A DNA stretch of 64,000 nucleotides, taken from assembly GCA_021815405.1 (NCBI GenBank), contig JAKAGV010000006.1:62001-126000 (forward strand), read 5' to 3'. A program made the position numbers and the translations under genes. Of this stretch, positions 53,027 through 61,602 are shown in pieces; within the stretch, counting starts at the first letter, position 1, and every line of letters starts with the position of its first letter. Below the pieces are notes generated by a model, which was given only the letters and a program-made list of their open reading frames with translations, had not been told where the DNA came from and made no database searches. This stretch comes from Bacteroidota bacterium. Lineage in GTDB: Bacteria > Bacteroidota > Ignavibacteria > Ignavibacteriales > Ignavibacteriaceae.

Positions 53027-54388
53027 TCACTGGATAATGTTAATTAAATCTTCTATCATCTGGTTTGCGATTGACATCATTTTAGCCGATGCTTCATAAG
53101 CTTTCTGGTATTGAAGTACATTCGACATCTCTTCGTCCACAGAAACACCGGAATAAGACTGCTTCTGCGTCTGAAGCTGGTTTAACAGCAATTGATAAGA
53201 TTGCGCAGTGTTCGATGCATATTGCTTATCGCTTCCTATTTGGGAAACAAGCGTTGTATAATTATCAACCACTGTATTTCCATTTGCATCTTTCTGGTTT
53301 ATTAGCCCTCCTATATTTACTGCAATATCGCCATTCCCAGAAGTTCCATCACTGGAAGCGGCGATCATATTCGGATCATTTAAAACTTGCGTATTTATAG
53401 AAAGAACGCCGTTAGTGTAATTATCGAAAAAATTTACTCCGGTTTGAGGAGGATTTGTCCCAGTGTATCCTTTTGATGTCTGAGAGTTTACTCCGTTCAT
53501 AATCTGGTTGATAACATTATCGAAGGATGCCTGATATGAAGGTATTTTATTATTAAAGATGTCAGTCAAAGCATTAAGCTCACCGCCGGAAAGACCGTTT
53601 AAAGTTGTACCGCTTGAATTTTTAATGACAATTTTTCCGTTAACCATGCTTGCAGAAAATTGAGTTGCGGTTGATTTATCTACCGCAAAAGTTCCTCCGA
53701 CAGAAATTACTGCTGATCCGCCGGAATCATAAGTTACGTTAATATTTGCAAGCTTGCTTACAGCATCGATTAACTTATCTCGCGTATCCATTAAATCGTT
53801 TGGCTGCTGACCAGCACTTTGAGCGGTAAAAATTTGCTGATTCAATTGCTGTATTTGCTGCAGATCGCTGTTGAGTGTAGTTAAATCGCTGTTCACATTG
53901 CTCAAAACATCGGATTTAATAGAACTTATCCCAGAATTTATACTTTGAACCTGGTTGCTCAAGCTCTGCGCTGCCTGGATAACATTATTTCTCAGCGAAG
54001 TTGAATTAGGTGTTACGGCAAGCTGCTGCCATGAATTATAAAATGCCGAAATGGTATTGGACAATCCTGTATCGGAAGGTTCCGAAAAAAGTGTTTGAAT
54101 ATTTCCAGTGATTGTATCGCGCTCATTATTATCAGCATATTTTTGATTGTTGTCTCTTATCTGAGTATCGGTTAGCGTATCTCTTACTCTTTGAATATCC
54201 TGCATTTGTGCACCGTTACCCCAGACTATGTTGGAACTTTGTGTTGTTGGTGCCGATGTAATTATCGCGCGCTGTCTCGAATAATCCGGATTTGATGCAT
54301 TGGCAATATTATTTGAAGTTACGTCTAACGCATCCTGGTAAGTCGCAAGACCGCTCTGCGCAATATCGAATGTTCTTGATATACTCAT
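53027..54388 (-). CDS. flgK: Flagellar hook-associated protein FlgK
   Basis: The 453-residue protein starts with the rod/hook motif FDIAQSGLATYQDALDVTSNNIANASNPDYSRQRAI and ends EEMSNVLQYQKAYEASAKMMSIANQMIEDLINII. Both are diagnostic for HAP1. A short central part compared with enterobacterial FlgK (547 residues). Overlaps flgN by one base. Secreted through the flagellar type III apparatus. Confidence 0.93.
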   Translation of the reverse strand: MSISRTFDIAQSGLATYQDALDVTSNNIANASNPDYSRQRAIITSAPTTQSSNIVWGNGAQMQDIQRVRDTLTDTQIRDNNQKYADNNERDTITGNIQTLFSEPSDTGLSNTISAFYNSWQQLAVTPNSTSLRNNVIQAAQSLSNQVQSINSGISSIKSDVLSNVNSDLTTLNSDLQQIQQLNQQIFTAQSAGQQPNDLMDTRDKLIDAVSKLANINVTYDSGGSAVISVGGTFAVDKSTATQFSASMVNGKIVIKNSSGTTLNGLSGGELNALTDIFNNKIPSYQASFDNVINQIMNGVNSQTSKGYTGTNPPQTGVNFFDNYTNGVLSINTQVLNDPNMIAASSDGTSGNGDIAVNIGGLINQKDANGNTVVDNYTTLVSQIGSDKQYASNTAQSYQLLLNQLQTQKQSYSGVSVDEEMSNVLQYQKAYEASAKMMSIANQMIEDLINIIQ

Positions 54389-54840
54389 TAGATTTTCCTA
54401 TCAAGAATTTGATTTTGATTATTGATTAACAATGCGGATACAGTTTCCTTAATAAAATTTCTTGCCTGATCCACAAGCATCTTATTCTGATTATTAATAA
54501 TCACTATCTGAGCCATCAGCTTCTGCATAGATGATTGAATCTTGATAAAGTTTTTAGGATTGAATTCTCTTTTGCCTTTCAGAGTGTTGACGAAATCATT
54601 TAGCTTTCCGCTTGAAGCTTTAAGAGAATATTTTTCAGAAAGCTGTCGTATCATTTCCGTCATGTGCCTCTCATAATGATCAAAATTGATCATCAGCGCG
54701 CCTTCAGTTTTAATTGAGTCTTCGAGTCCTTTCAAATCGCTTTCGATAATTGCCCGCTGCTGCAAAACAATGGTATCTAAAAAAGCCTCAAGAAACTGAT
54801 GCTGTTCTTTAAGTAAATTAAAAAGATCTATCATTTCCAT
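54388..54840 (-). CDS. flgN: FlgN-like export chaperone
   Basis: The 150-residue, all-helical protein with QHQFLEAFLDTIVLQQRAIIESDLKGLE is in the FlgN position, between flgJ and flgK. FlgN chaperones FlgK and FlgL. Sequence identity between FlgN proteins is low, so this call rests on size, helix pattern and place. Start overlaps flgJ by 23 bp. Confidence 0.8.
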   Translation of the reverse strand: MEMIDLFNLLKEQHQFLEAFLDTIVLQQRAIIESDLKGLEDSIKTEGALMINFDHYERHMTEMIRQLSEKYSLKASSGKLNDFVNTLKGKREFNPKNFIKIQSSMQKLMAQIVIINNQNKMLVDQARNFIKETVSALLINNQNQILDRKI

Positions 54841-55666
54841 AATTCTCTCCGTTAAAATGATTCAAATATCCAACAACTCTTTTTACATAATTTTGAGTTT
54901 CATCGAACGGCGGAATACCGCCATATTTATCAACATTATCCGGACCGGCATTGTACGACGCCAATGCAAGCTTTACATTCCCATCATATTTTCGAAGCAT
55001 TTCAGAAAGATATTTAGTGCCGCCGAAAATATTTTCTCTGGGATCGAAAACATTACCTACTCCCATCTGGGATGCTGTAGAATCTATTAACTGCATTAAA
55101 CCCTTGGCTTTAGCGCTGGAAACTGCTTTGTCGTTGGCTGCTGATTCCGTAAGGATAACCGATTTAATAAGATTTTTATCAACACCATAATATCCGGAGG
55201 CTTCATCAATTATGCCTTCATATTTGCTAAGTCTATCCAATGCTTTTGAATTGGGAGATACCGCCGGCAAACTTTGCAGCGATTTGTTTACTTCTATTTT
55301 ATCAAGATTTAAAGGCAACATGCCTTCCGGCTTTTTAAAACTTTGTTCAAGATTTTCACCTGTTATCTGCTTGTAAAGGACATCGGCAATACCGAGGCTT
55401 TTTTTCTTCGACATCATCTCTGCCATCTGGCTTTCAAATATCGTACTGAAATAATCGCCGCCGAATCCGCCGTCATTGGAATCACCGCCGAACATGCCTC
55501 CGGAAGTTTTATTCATACTCTTCAACATCATTTCAGTTAATAGACTTTCAAACTGCTTTGCTGCATTTGCAATCTTTGCTTTCTGAGCGTCACTGTAGCG
55601 GCTGTTTATTTCAGCAGGCTGATCGATTTGCCGCGGATTCGTTATTTTCAGAGGAAGACCTGACAT
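54818..55666 (-). CDS. flgJ: FlgJ rod-binding domain fused to a lytic transglycosylase
   Basis: The 282-residue protein has an N-terminal rod-capping region (AAKQFESLLTEMMLKSMNKTSGG to about residue 105). The C-terminal SLT/GH23 domain follows: probable catalytic E174 (SVILTESAAND), AKGLMQLIDSTASQMG, and ALASYNAGPDNVDKYGG. In enterobacteria FlgJ instead carries a glucosaminidase. The SLT part opens peptidoglycan for the growing rod. One-base overlap with flgI. Confidence 0.9.
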   Translation of the reverse strand: MSGLPLKITNPRQIDQPAEINSRYSDAQKAKIANAAKQFESLLTEMMLKSMNKTSGGMFGGDSNDGGFGGDYFSTIFESQMAEMMSKKKSLGIADVLYKQITGENLEQSFKKPEGMLPLNLDKIEVNKSLQSLPAVSPNSKALDRLSKYEGIIDEASGYYGVDKNLIKSVILTESAANDKAVSSAKAKGLMQLIDSTASQMGVGNVFDPRENIFGGTKYLSEMLRKYDGNVKLALASYNAGPDNVDKYGGIPPFDETQNYVKRVVGYLNHFNGENYGNDRSF

Positions 55667-56766
55667 CAGATTATCACCAACTCTCCAATCAATGCACCGG
55701 CTTTCTTCAGCGCCTGGAAAATTTCAATTATATCCTGCGGGGATACTTTTAATGAATTCAAAGCTGCCGCAACTTGCTGTACCGTTGATGCACCCTGGAT
55801 TGCAATCGTGTTTGTAGAATCTTGAGTTACATACGGTATTTGGTTGTTGAATACCTGTGTTGTTCCATTAGAAAAAGGACCCGGCTGAGAAATAATCGGA
55901 TAAGCTCTTATCGTGATATTTAAATTGCCGTGTGTAATGCTTGCCGGAAGTATCTTCACATTACTGCCGGCTACAACTGTACCGGATCTTTCATCAAGAA
56001 CAACTTTGGCTACTTCATCGGTCTGAACATTTATTGCCTCCAACTGGGCAAGAAATCCGATAATATTATTCTGCTGGTTTGCCGGAACATTTACACTTAT
56101 CTCAGCGGCATCTTTAGCAATCGAAGTATTATTTCCAAACTTCGCATTAATAGCATTAGCAACATTATTCGAGGTAGTTATATCCGGTTCGCGCAAATAA
56201 ATATTCACTTGCTTATTTGATAAACTGTCGGTCTCAAGCGGATGTTGAAGAATTCCCCCCATCGGAACTCTTCCTGCAAGCGCTTGGTTTTTTGCAATGC
56301 GGTTTCCCGAAGGCGTTCTAAAATCAAATCCGCCGACAGAAATTGAGCCTTGAGCAAATCCATATACTTTTCCATTCATAGCCGAAAGCGGAGTCATCAA
56401 CAAAGTACCGCCGAGAAGACTCGATGCATCTCCCATCGAAGAAACCGTAACATCAAACTTAGCTCCTGGCTTTAAATAATCATTCAATGTTGCTGTTACC
56501 ATTACTGCTGCAACGTTTCTTGTTTGAAGATTGTCCGGTGAAACAGTAATGCCGAAACGCTTTAACATACTTGTTATCGACTGAATAGTAAAAGTAGAAC
56601 GATAAGTATCGCCGGTTCCCGATAATCCGACAACCAATCCGTAACCGATAATCTGTTCCGAACTTTGACCGGTTATGTAGGCAATGTCTTTTATCCTTTG
56701 CGCAAGGATGAAACTGCTGCAGCTAAGAAAAATCAATATTGAAATTACAACTCTTCGCATTTTCAT
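55666..56766 (-). CDS. flgI: Flagellar P-ring protein FlgI
   Basis: The 366-residue protein has a signal peptide (residues 1-22) and FlgI signatures: RIKDIAYITGQSSEQIIGYGLVVGLSGTGD near 23-52, NVAAVMVTATL near 85, and LDERSGTVVAGSNVKILPASITHGNL near 255-280. It forms the P-ring in the peptidoglycan. Length is as usual. Follows flgH by 17 bp and overlaps flgJ by one base. Confidence 0.95.
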   Translation of the reverse strand: MKMRRVVISILIFLSCSSFILAQRIKDIAYITGQSSEQIIGYGLVVGLSGTGDTYRSTFTIQSITSMLKRFGITVSPDNLQTRNVAAVMVTATLNDYLKPGAKFDVTVSSMGDASSLLGGTLLMTPLSAMNGKVYGFAQGSISVGGFDFRTPSGNRIAKNQALAGRVPMGGILQHPLETDSLSNKQVNIYLREPDITTSNNVANAINAKFGNNTSIAKDAAEISVNVPANQQNNIIGFLAQLEAINVQTDEVAKVVLDERSGTVVAGSNVKILPASITHGNLNITIRAYPIISQPGPFSNGTTQVFNNQIPYVTQDSTNTIAIQGASTVQQVAAALNSLKVSPQDIIEIFQALKKAGALIGELVII

Positions 56767-56783
56767 TTTTCTCCTGACTGCAT

Positions 56784-57359
56784 TTAAAAAATCCAGTGTA
56801 AAAATTTAGTAAGCCAGCCGGGCGATTGAGAACTGTTGATGCTGCCTTTGCCAGTAAAAACTATTTGAGCATCTGCAATGTTATAGGAAAGAACAGAATT
56901 GTCCGGGTTTATATCAGATGGTCTTACAACGCCTTTAATGAAGACCGTCTGCTCTTCACCATTAATTGTAATTTTCCGGTCGCCATTAATTACTAGATTT
57001 CCGTTAGCAAGTACTGAATCAACCGTAGCGCTGATTTTTGTCTGTACCATTCCTTCAGTTTTTGTTGAACCAGTACCGCTGAAATTATTCGTCGTTCCAA
57101 GGTTTACATCAGCAGAAGGAGGATTTACTGCATTACCTAAATTTGCTTTGCCGGATAAGCCTAAGTTGCTCGTTCTTCCGGTAGATGTCTGAGCATCATT
57201 AGATGCCTGCGATGATTCCATAACAATAATGGTAACCGCATCGCCGACTTTACTCGCTTTCTGATCCGAGAATAAAGATGAGAATGCGTTCTGCCTCATA
57301 TCCTGTGCAAAAATACAAGAGGCTGTCAACAAAAAAATTATGATTAATTTATTTTTCAT
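56784..57359 (-). CDS. flgH: Flagellar L-ring protein FlgH
   Basis: The roughly 191-residue protein has a signal peptide (MKNKLIIIFLLTASCIFAQD) and FlgH signatures SLFSDQKASKVGDAVTIIVMESSQ, then GNLVINGDRKITINGEEQTVFIKGVVRP and PSDINPDNSVLSYNIADAQIVFTGKG. The usual lipobox is weak here (TASC). I start at the ATG at 57359, after the flgA stop; a TTG at 57371 would overlap flgA. It forms the L-ring in the outer membrane. Confidence 0.93.
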   Translation of the reverse strand: MKNKLIIIFLLTASCIFAQDMRQNAFSSLFSDQKASKVGDAVTIIVMESSQASNDAQTSTGRTSNLGLSGKANLGNAVNPPSADVNLGTTNNFSGTGSTKTEGMVQTKISATVDSVLANGNLVINGDRKITINGEEQTVFIKGVVRPSDINPDNSVLSYNIADAQIVFTGKGSINSSQSPGWLTKFLHWIF

Positions 57360-57363
57360 ACTG

Positions 57364-58014
57364 CTACTCAATAATATTTACATCGTGCGAATCAATTACC
57401 TTCGCCTTAAAAAGTTTTTTATTTTTTGTTATAATTGTTATCGTCTCACCCGGTACGCCGTCCTGCCTTGATATTGCTTCAAACGAAATGAAAACACTAC
57501 CATATTTATATTCAGCATTTACCGGATCACCGGCAAGTATTACCGGTTTCAATTCCAGGTCATCTTTTGTCAATGCATCACCGGCATTTATAAAATTGCT
57601 GCTTCTGTATAAACTTAATTCCTTTAGTGATGTCACTGGTTTGCTGTTCAGCTTAGTAACATCGTATTTTTTCAATTCAAAATCCGAAGCAGAAAGATTT
57701 TCATCTTTTTGAATTGTTTTTACAGCAACATAAATTTTTTTGTATAGCTTTAATCGTATTGAAAGAATAGTTCTGGAAACTCTTCCATTTTTTCCGGTCA
57801 TTCTAACAGGAAGATAAACCATATTGCCACTCATGTTGAAATCATCCTTAGAGATGATTTCCATCTTTTTATAATCTACAGGCATCTGCATTATTTCATA
57901 CTTGTAATCATCATAACCGGAAAGATTTTTTTTCAAGTAAGAATCAAGCTCGTTCTTAAATGAACCCACCGGCTGACTCAACACAGATAATATGAATAAT
58001 ATAGCGGTTAACAT
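57364..58014 (-). CDS. flgA: P-ring assembly chaperone FlgA
   Basis: The 216-residue protein has a short signal peptide and the SAF-type domain: TIQKDENLSASDFELKKYDVTKLN near 105-130, SSNFINAGDALTKDDLELKPVILAGDPV, and a final IITKNKKLFKAKVIDSHDVNI. FlgA assists FlgI polymerisation in the periplasm. Sits in the order flgG-flgA-flgH-flgI; 2 bp after flgG. Confidence 0.9.
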   Translation of the reverse strand: MLTAILFILSVLSQPVGSFKNELDSYLKKNLSGYDDYKYEIMQMPVDYKKMEIISKDDFNMSGNMVYLPVRMTGKNGRVSRTILSIRLKLYKKIYVAVKTIQKDENLSASDFELKKYDVTKLNSKPVTSLKELSLYRSSNFINAGDALTKDDLELKPVILAGDPVNAEYKYGSVFISFEAISRQDGVPGETITIITKNKKLFKAKVIDSHDVNIIE

Positions 58015-58016
58015 TT

Positions 58017-58814
58017 TTATGAATTCTTCAGATTATTTGCTAACTGCATCATCTGCTCAACAGTTTGAACAGTTTTAGAATTTATCTCGTAAGCCCGCTG
58101 CGCCGTTATCATGCTGATCATTTCTTGAACGATGTCTACGTTCGATGATTCAAGATATCCTTGATTAACAGAGCCAAAACCGTTTTGATCCGGAGATCCG
58201 ATAATCGGTGTTCCAGATGATTCTGTCTGTGCATACAAATTGTCTCCCAAAGCAGTTAAGCCGCCGGGATTCATAAATCTTGCAAGTTCTATATTTCCAA
58301 TTACCTGGCTTGTGCCGCCGACTTTCTGTGCGGTTACTGTTCCATCCTTGGCAATACTTACGGTTAAGGTATTATCATCAAGAGTAATCGGAGGATCGAG
58401 AAGATATCCGGTACTGGTTACAATTCTTCCTTGTGAATCTACCTGGAAAGAACCATCGCGCGTATATGCATACGTTCCGTCTGGCTTTTTAACCTGAAAG
58501 AATCCGTCGCCTTGAATTGCAAGATCAAGCTGGTTGCTTGTTTGAGTTATGTCTCCTTGAGTAAATATTTTTTCAGTTGAAGTCGGCTGTACACCGTTTC
58601 CAATCTGCAGTGTATTTGTAGAAACACCGGTGGTATCCTGCTGGGCATTAACCGGACTTACATTTACCTGCTGGTACATCAAATCCTGAAATTCAGCTTT
58701 ATTCTTTTTAAAAGCAGTGGTATTTATGTTCGCAATGTTGTTCGAGATGACTTCGATGTTCAGCTCTTGCGCATACATTCCTGATGCTGCTGTGCTTAAG
58801 GCTCTATTCGGCAT
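58017..58814 (-). CDS. flgG: Flagellar basal-body rod protein FlgG
   Basis: The 265-residue protein starts ALSTAASGMYAQELNIEVISNNIANINTTAFKKNKAEFQDLMYQ, carries DLAIQGDGFFQVKKPDGTYAYTRDGSFQVD, and ends SNVDIVQEMISMITAQRAYEINSKTVQTVEQMMQLANNL. These are distal-rod FlgG signatures. 17 bp after flgF. Confidence 0.95.
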   Translation of the reverse strand: MPNRALSTAASGMYAQELNIEVISNNIANINTTAFKKNKAEFQDLMYQQVNVSPVNAQQDTTGVSTNTLQIGNGVQPTSTEKIFTQGDITQTSNQLDLAIQGDGFFQVKKPDGTYAYTRDGSFQVDSQGRIVTSTGYLLDPPITLDDNTLTVSIAKDGTVTAQKVGGTSQVIGNIELARFMNPGGLTALGDNLYAQTESSGTPIIGSPDQNGFGSVNQGYLESSNVDIVQEMISMITAQRAYEINSKTVQTVEQMMQLANNLKNS

Positions 58815-58831
58815 AACTAGTTTCCTTTCCT

Positions 58832-59539
58832 CTAAACTTTTCCAATCTGATTTGCTTCATCAAGCGACTTATCAAGATAAGTAATCATCTTACTAGAAGA
58901 AGTATATTCATTATTTATCTGAATCATATCTTCCATTTCTTTAATCGCATTAACGTTTGATTCTTCCAGATAGCCTTGCTTAATCTGGTACTGATTCTCC
59001 GGTGCTATCCTGAAGCCGCTATTTTCAACAGAGAAATCGACACCTGTTGTCCTGCCAGCTTCCTGCGGATCATTTAACTCTCCGATCATTAACTTATCAA
59101 CAACGATATTTCCCATTTTAATTTCACCGCTGTTAGAAATTGAAATGGTATTCTTCTTGTTGAGCAAAAGAGAGTTCAAATTAATAGCTCCATTGCTGCC
59201 CATTACTTTGTTCCCGGCTTGATCAACAAGAAAACCATCCGTGGAAATTTGAAAATTGCCGTTACGGGTAAGCACCGGTCCGTTCTGAGTTTGAACTACA
59301 AAAAAAGCGTTGCCGGAAATTGCCAGGTCAAGCGGATTGGAAGTCTGATAAAAATTTCCTTCGCGGAAATCAGTCATCTGCTGCACTTGTACATTTCCTG
59401 CCTGACTCAAAACTTCCGAAAAAGGAACCTGGCGCTTGTAACCGGTTGTATTCAGGTTAGCAAGATTGTTCGCAACAATTTCAAGGTTCTTCATTCTTGC
59501 ATCTAATCCGTTTGCCGCTGTGTAAATTCCTTTAACCAT
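58832..59539 (-). CDS. flgF: Flagellar proximal-rod protein FlgF
   Basis: The 235-residue protein starts VKGIYTAANGLDARMKNLEIVANNLANLNTTGYKRQ and has LAISGNAFFVVQTQNGPVLTRNGNFQI. It ends ESNVNAIKEMEDMIQINNEYTSSSKMITYLDKSLDEANQIGKV. It is a rod/hook protein, distinct from the next-gene FlgG. 15 bp after the unknown gene upstream. Confidence 0.92.
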   Translation of the reverse strand: MVKGIYTAANGLDARMKNLEIVANNLANLNTTGYKRQVPFSEVLSQAGNVQVQQMTDFREGNFYQTSNPLDLAISGNAFFVVQTQNGPVLTRNGNFQISTDGFLVDQAGNKVMGSNGAINLNSLLLNKKNTISISNSGEIKMGNIVVDKLMIGELNDPQEAGRTTGVDFSVENSGFRIAPENQYQIKQGYLEESNVNAIKEMEDMIQINNEYTSSSKMITYLDKSLDEANQIGKV

Positions 59540-59554
59540 AATTTCTCCAGAATA

Positions 59555-60304
59555 TTAATTTTTTCTGCCGCCTGCTCTTTTCATCTCATGAGATTTAATT
59601 CTTGCTGCTAAATAAATTTCGCCTTTGGAAATATTCATATCCCGCGCATTTCTAGCGACTGCCCTGTTGGATAATTCGTAAGTTGATGCCGCACCGGATA
59701 ACTTAGTTCTTAATCCGCTAAGCTTCTTATCTTTTTTACTAAAGATTTTTTCTTCTCTTAAAAGCCTGATATTTTTTTTCAAATCGGTTTTGGCAGATTT
59801 TTTTCTACCGCGAAATCTTCTAATGAAAATAAAGAGAGAAGTTAAAACTGCTGCGGAACTAAGGATAGATATCTTCATCAATAAATCATCAGATAGAGGA
59901 ATTGTCTTTCGTAAATTTGCTAAGACGTATTCAAAGCCTCCTGCTTTATTCTCTTTCGCTTTCAATACCACGTTCAAAGAAGCTTTCTGTTGTTCTTCAA
60001 GCTGCTTCTTTCTGGCAGCATCGATTTGTGCTTGCACCATCTGGCTGATATTTACACTGTCGCTACTTGTCAGGCTGTCTGAAACATTTGAACTATCATT
60101 GACCATTGTCTGAAGAGAAGAGAACTCGGTTGCAAAATTCTGTGCATGTGTTCTTGAGGTAAAAAGGATAATACAAATCAAGAAACTTAATCTTAGTGCA
60201 TTATGGAATAATGGAGAAATGGAGTATTGGAATATTCCGCTATTCCCAAAATCCATTACACCAAATATCTTTTTATGATTTATTGAATAAACCGGCTTTT
60301 TCAT
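59555..60304 (-). CDS. Unknown membrane protein in the motility operon
   Basis: The 249-residue protein has a hydrophobic leader (about residues 37-55, ALRLSFLICIILFTSRTHAQ), a Ser/Asp-rich stretch, then a single membrane helix near 142-160 (KISILSSAAVLTSLFIFIRR) and a basic tail with many Lys/Arg. The first about 35 residues (VYSINHKKIFGVMDFGNS, then SISPLFHN) are encoded by a repetitive TGGAA-rich DNA stretch (60200-60262) and look like an added lead. I recognise no family. ATGA overlap with the upstream gene suggests coupling. Could anchor or regulate the basal body; unknown. Confidence 0.65.
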   Translation of the reverse strand: MKKPVYSINHKKIFGVMDFGNSGIFQYSISPLFHNALRLSFLICIILFTSRTHAQNFATEFSSLQTMVNDSSNVSDSLTSSDSVNISQMVQAQIDAARKKQLEEQQKASLNVVLKAKENKAGGFEYVLANLRKTIPLSDDLLMKISILSSAAVLTSLFIFIRRFRGRKKSAKTDLKKNIRLLREEKIFSKKDKKLSGLRTKLSGAASTYELSNRAVARNARDMNISKGEIYLAARIKSHEMKRAGGRKN

Positions 60305-61602
60305 CTTCCAATCTTCCTTTTAATTGGGAAAGTCAAAATGACGATAGTGCCTTTTGATTTATTGGAATCAATGAACAACTTTCCTTCGTGTTTTACCAAA
60401 ATGTTATTGATTATTTTAAGACTGATATCCGGATTTTTCTTAGCAGCTTCTGAATTTAACTCTTCAGCATAGTCAGTTGTCAGCAGCCGGATAACCACTT
60501 TCTCTTCTTTAAATCTTGTTTGAATAAAAATTCCACCGCCCTGGCTTTTATTTTTTCTTAAAAGAGTAAATACATTAGTTAAAAGCTGTTGGATTTCATT
60601 TGGCTGCGAAAGAATGGGTGGTAGATTTTCTTCCAGATCCAAAATACATTCGTAGTTATCATTCTTTAATGATGAGTTGATAACATTGTATAACTCCCTG
60701 AGCAGCTCATTTATTTGGCAAGGTTGAACTTTGAATTTTGAATCGTTATTACCTGCAAACTTTACAAGACTGTTGATTGCAGTCTTCACTTTCCTCACCT
60801 GGTTGTTTATTGTGTCGAGGGCTTCTGTGTCTGCATATTCGTTTTCGTTACGGAGAAATTCCGTTGTACTTAAGATTACCTGCAGCGGAGAAAGTATCTC
60901 TTCAACTATACCGGAGGTAAGTTCACCAATAGCAGATAGCTTATAATCGTTCGCAAGCTTGCTCTGGTACGCCTGCATTTCTGTAAGCGACTTATTCAGC
61001 TCTTCCTGTTTTAATAAAAATTCAATTTTCGAAAGCACAATTTGCAGACAAAGTCTGATGATATAAATTTCCTCTGAGTCCTCAATATTCTTATTCAACG
61101 GCATCAAAATGGTGAAAAGCTTTTTATCTTTATTCTCCTCCAGGACTGGAATTATAAGATAAAATGATTTTGAGCCGTCTATGTTATTTAAAAATGAATC
61201 ATTAAAAAGTTTGGGTACGCCGATGGTAAAAATTTTATTCAGAACTTCTGCTGAAAATGTTTTGTTGATAAAAAGCTTTGTCCGCTCCGAAACCGGTTTT
61301 AAATATGGGAAAATCTTGTTGTCCTTTTGTGCAAAAAAATTTATTTCTTTGAATCGGATCAGCCGCTTTAACAAAGCCTCAAATTGGTGTAAAATTAAAT
61401 CTGTGCTATTTAAGCTTGCAATAGTTCTCTCAAATTCAATTACCTGCTTAAGTTTTATTGACAGAGTTCGGTTCTCAGTTAAATATTCTTCTCCGGAATA
61501 ATCAGACTGCATGAATTTGCCGCTTCCATCATCCTTTGTAAGATATGGCAATGATTTGTTGAACGGTTCGTAAGCCAAAGTTGTCTGCTTTATTACTCTC
61601 AA
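60301..61602 (-). CDS. Degenerate histidine-kinase-like protein lacking the phospho-acceptor His
   Basis: The 433-residue protein has a GAF-like N-terminal region (about 50-195) and a coiled linker. A DHp-like segment GELTSGIVEEILSPLQVIL (226-244) has Glu234 where HisKA has His. The C-terminal ATPase-like region (LSQPNEIQQLLTNVFTLLRKN; ending GTIVILTF) lacks a DxGxG box. So it likely cannot autophosphorylate and acts as a binding or scaffold protein. Starts with TTG in a TTGA overlap with the HDOD gene. Located between fliA/HDOD and flgF, so a motility role is inferred. Confidence 0.82.
   Translation of the reverse strand: MRVIKQTTLAYEPFNKSLPYLTKDDGSGKFMQSDYSGEEYLTENRTLSIKLKQVIEFERTIASLNSTDLILHQFEALLKRLIRFKEINFFAQKDNKIFPYLKPVSERTKLFINKTFSAEVLNKIFTIGVPKLFNDSFLNNIDGSKSFYLIIPVLEENKDKKLFTILMPLNKNIEDSEEIYIIRLCLQIVLSKIEFLLKQEELNKSLTEMQAYQSKLANDYKLSAIGELTSGIVEEILSPLQVILSTTEFLRNENEYADTEALDTINNQVRKVKTAINSLVKFAGNNDSKFKVQPCQINELLRELYNVINSSLKNDNYECILDLEENLPPILSQPNEIQQLLTNVFTLLRKNKSQGGGIFIQTRFKEEKVVIRLLTTDYAEELNSEAAKKNPDISLKIINNILVKHEGKLFIDSNKSKGTIVILTFPIKRKIGR

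Noticed and set aside
57359-57371. TTG start of flgH overlapping flgA
   Set aside because: The ATG four codons on gives a better signal peptide and avoids the overlap.
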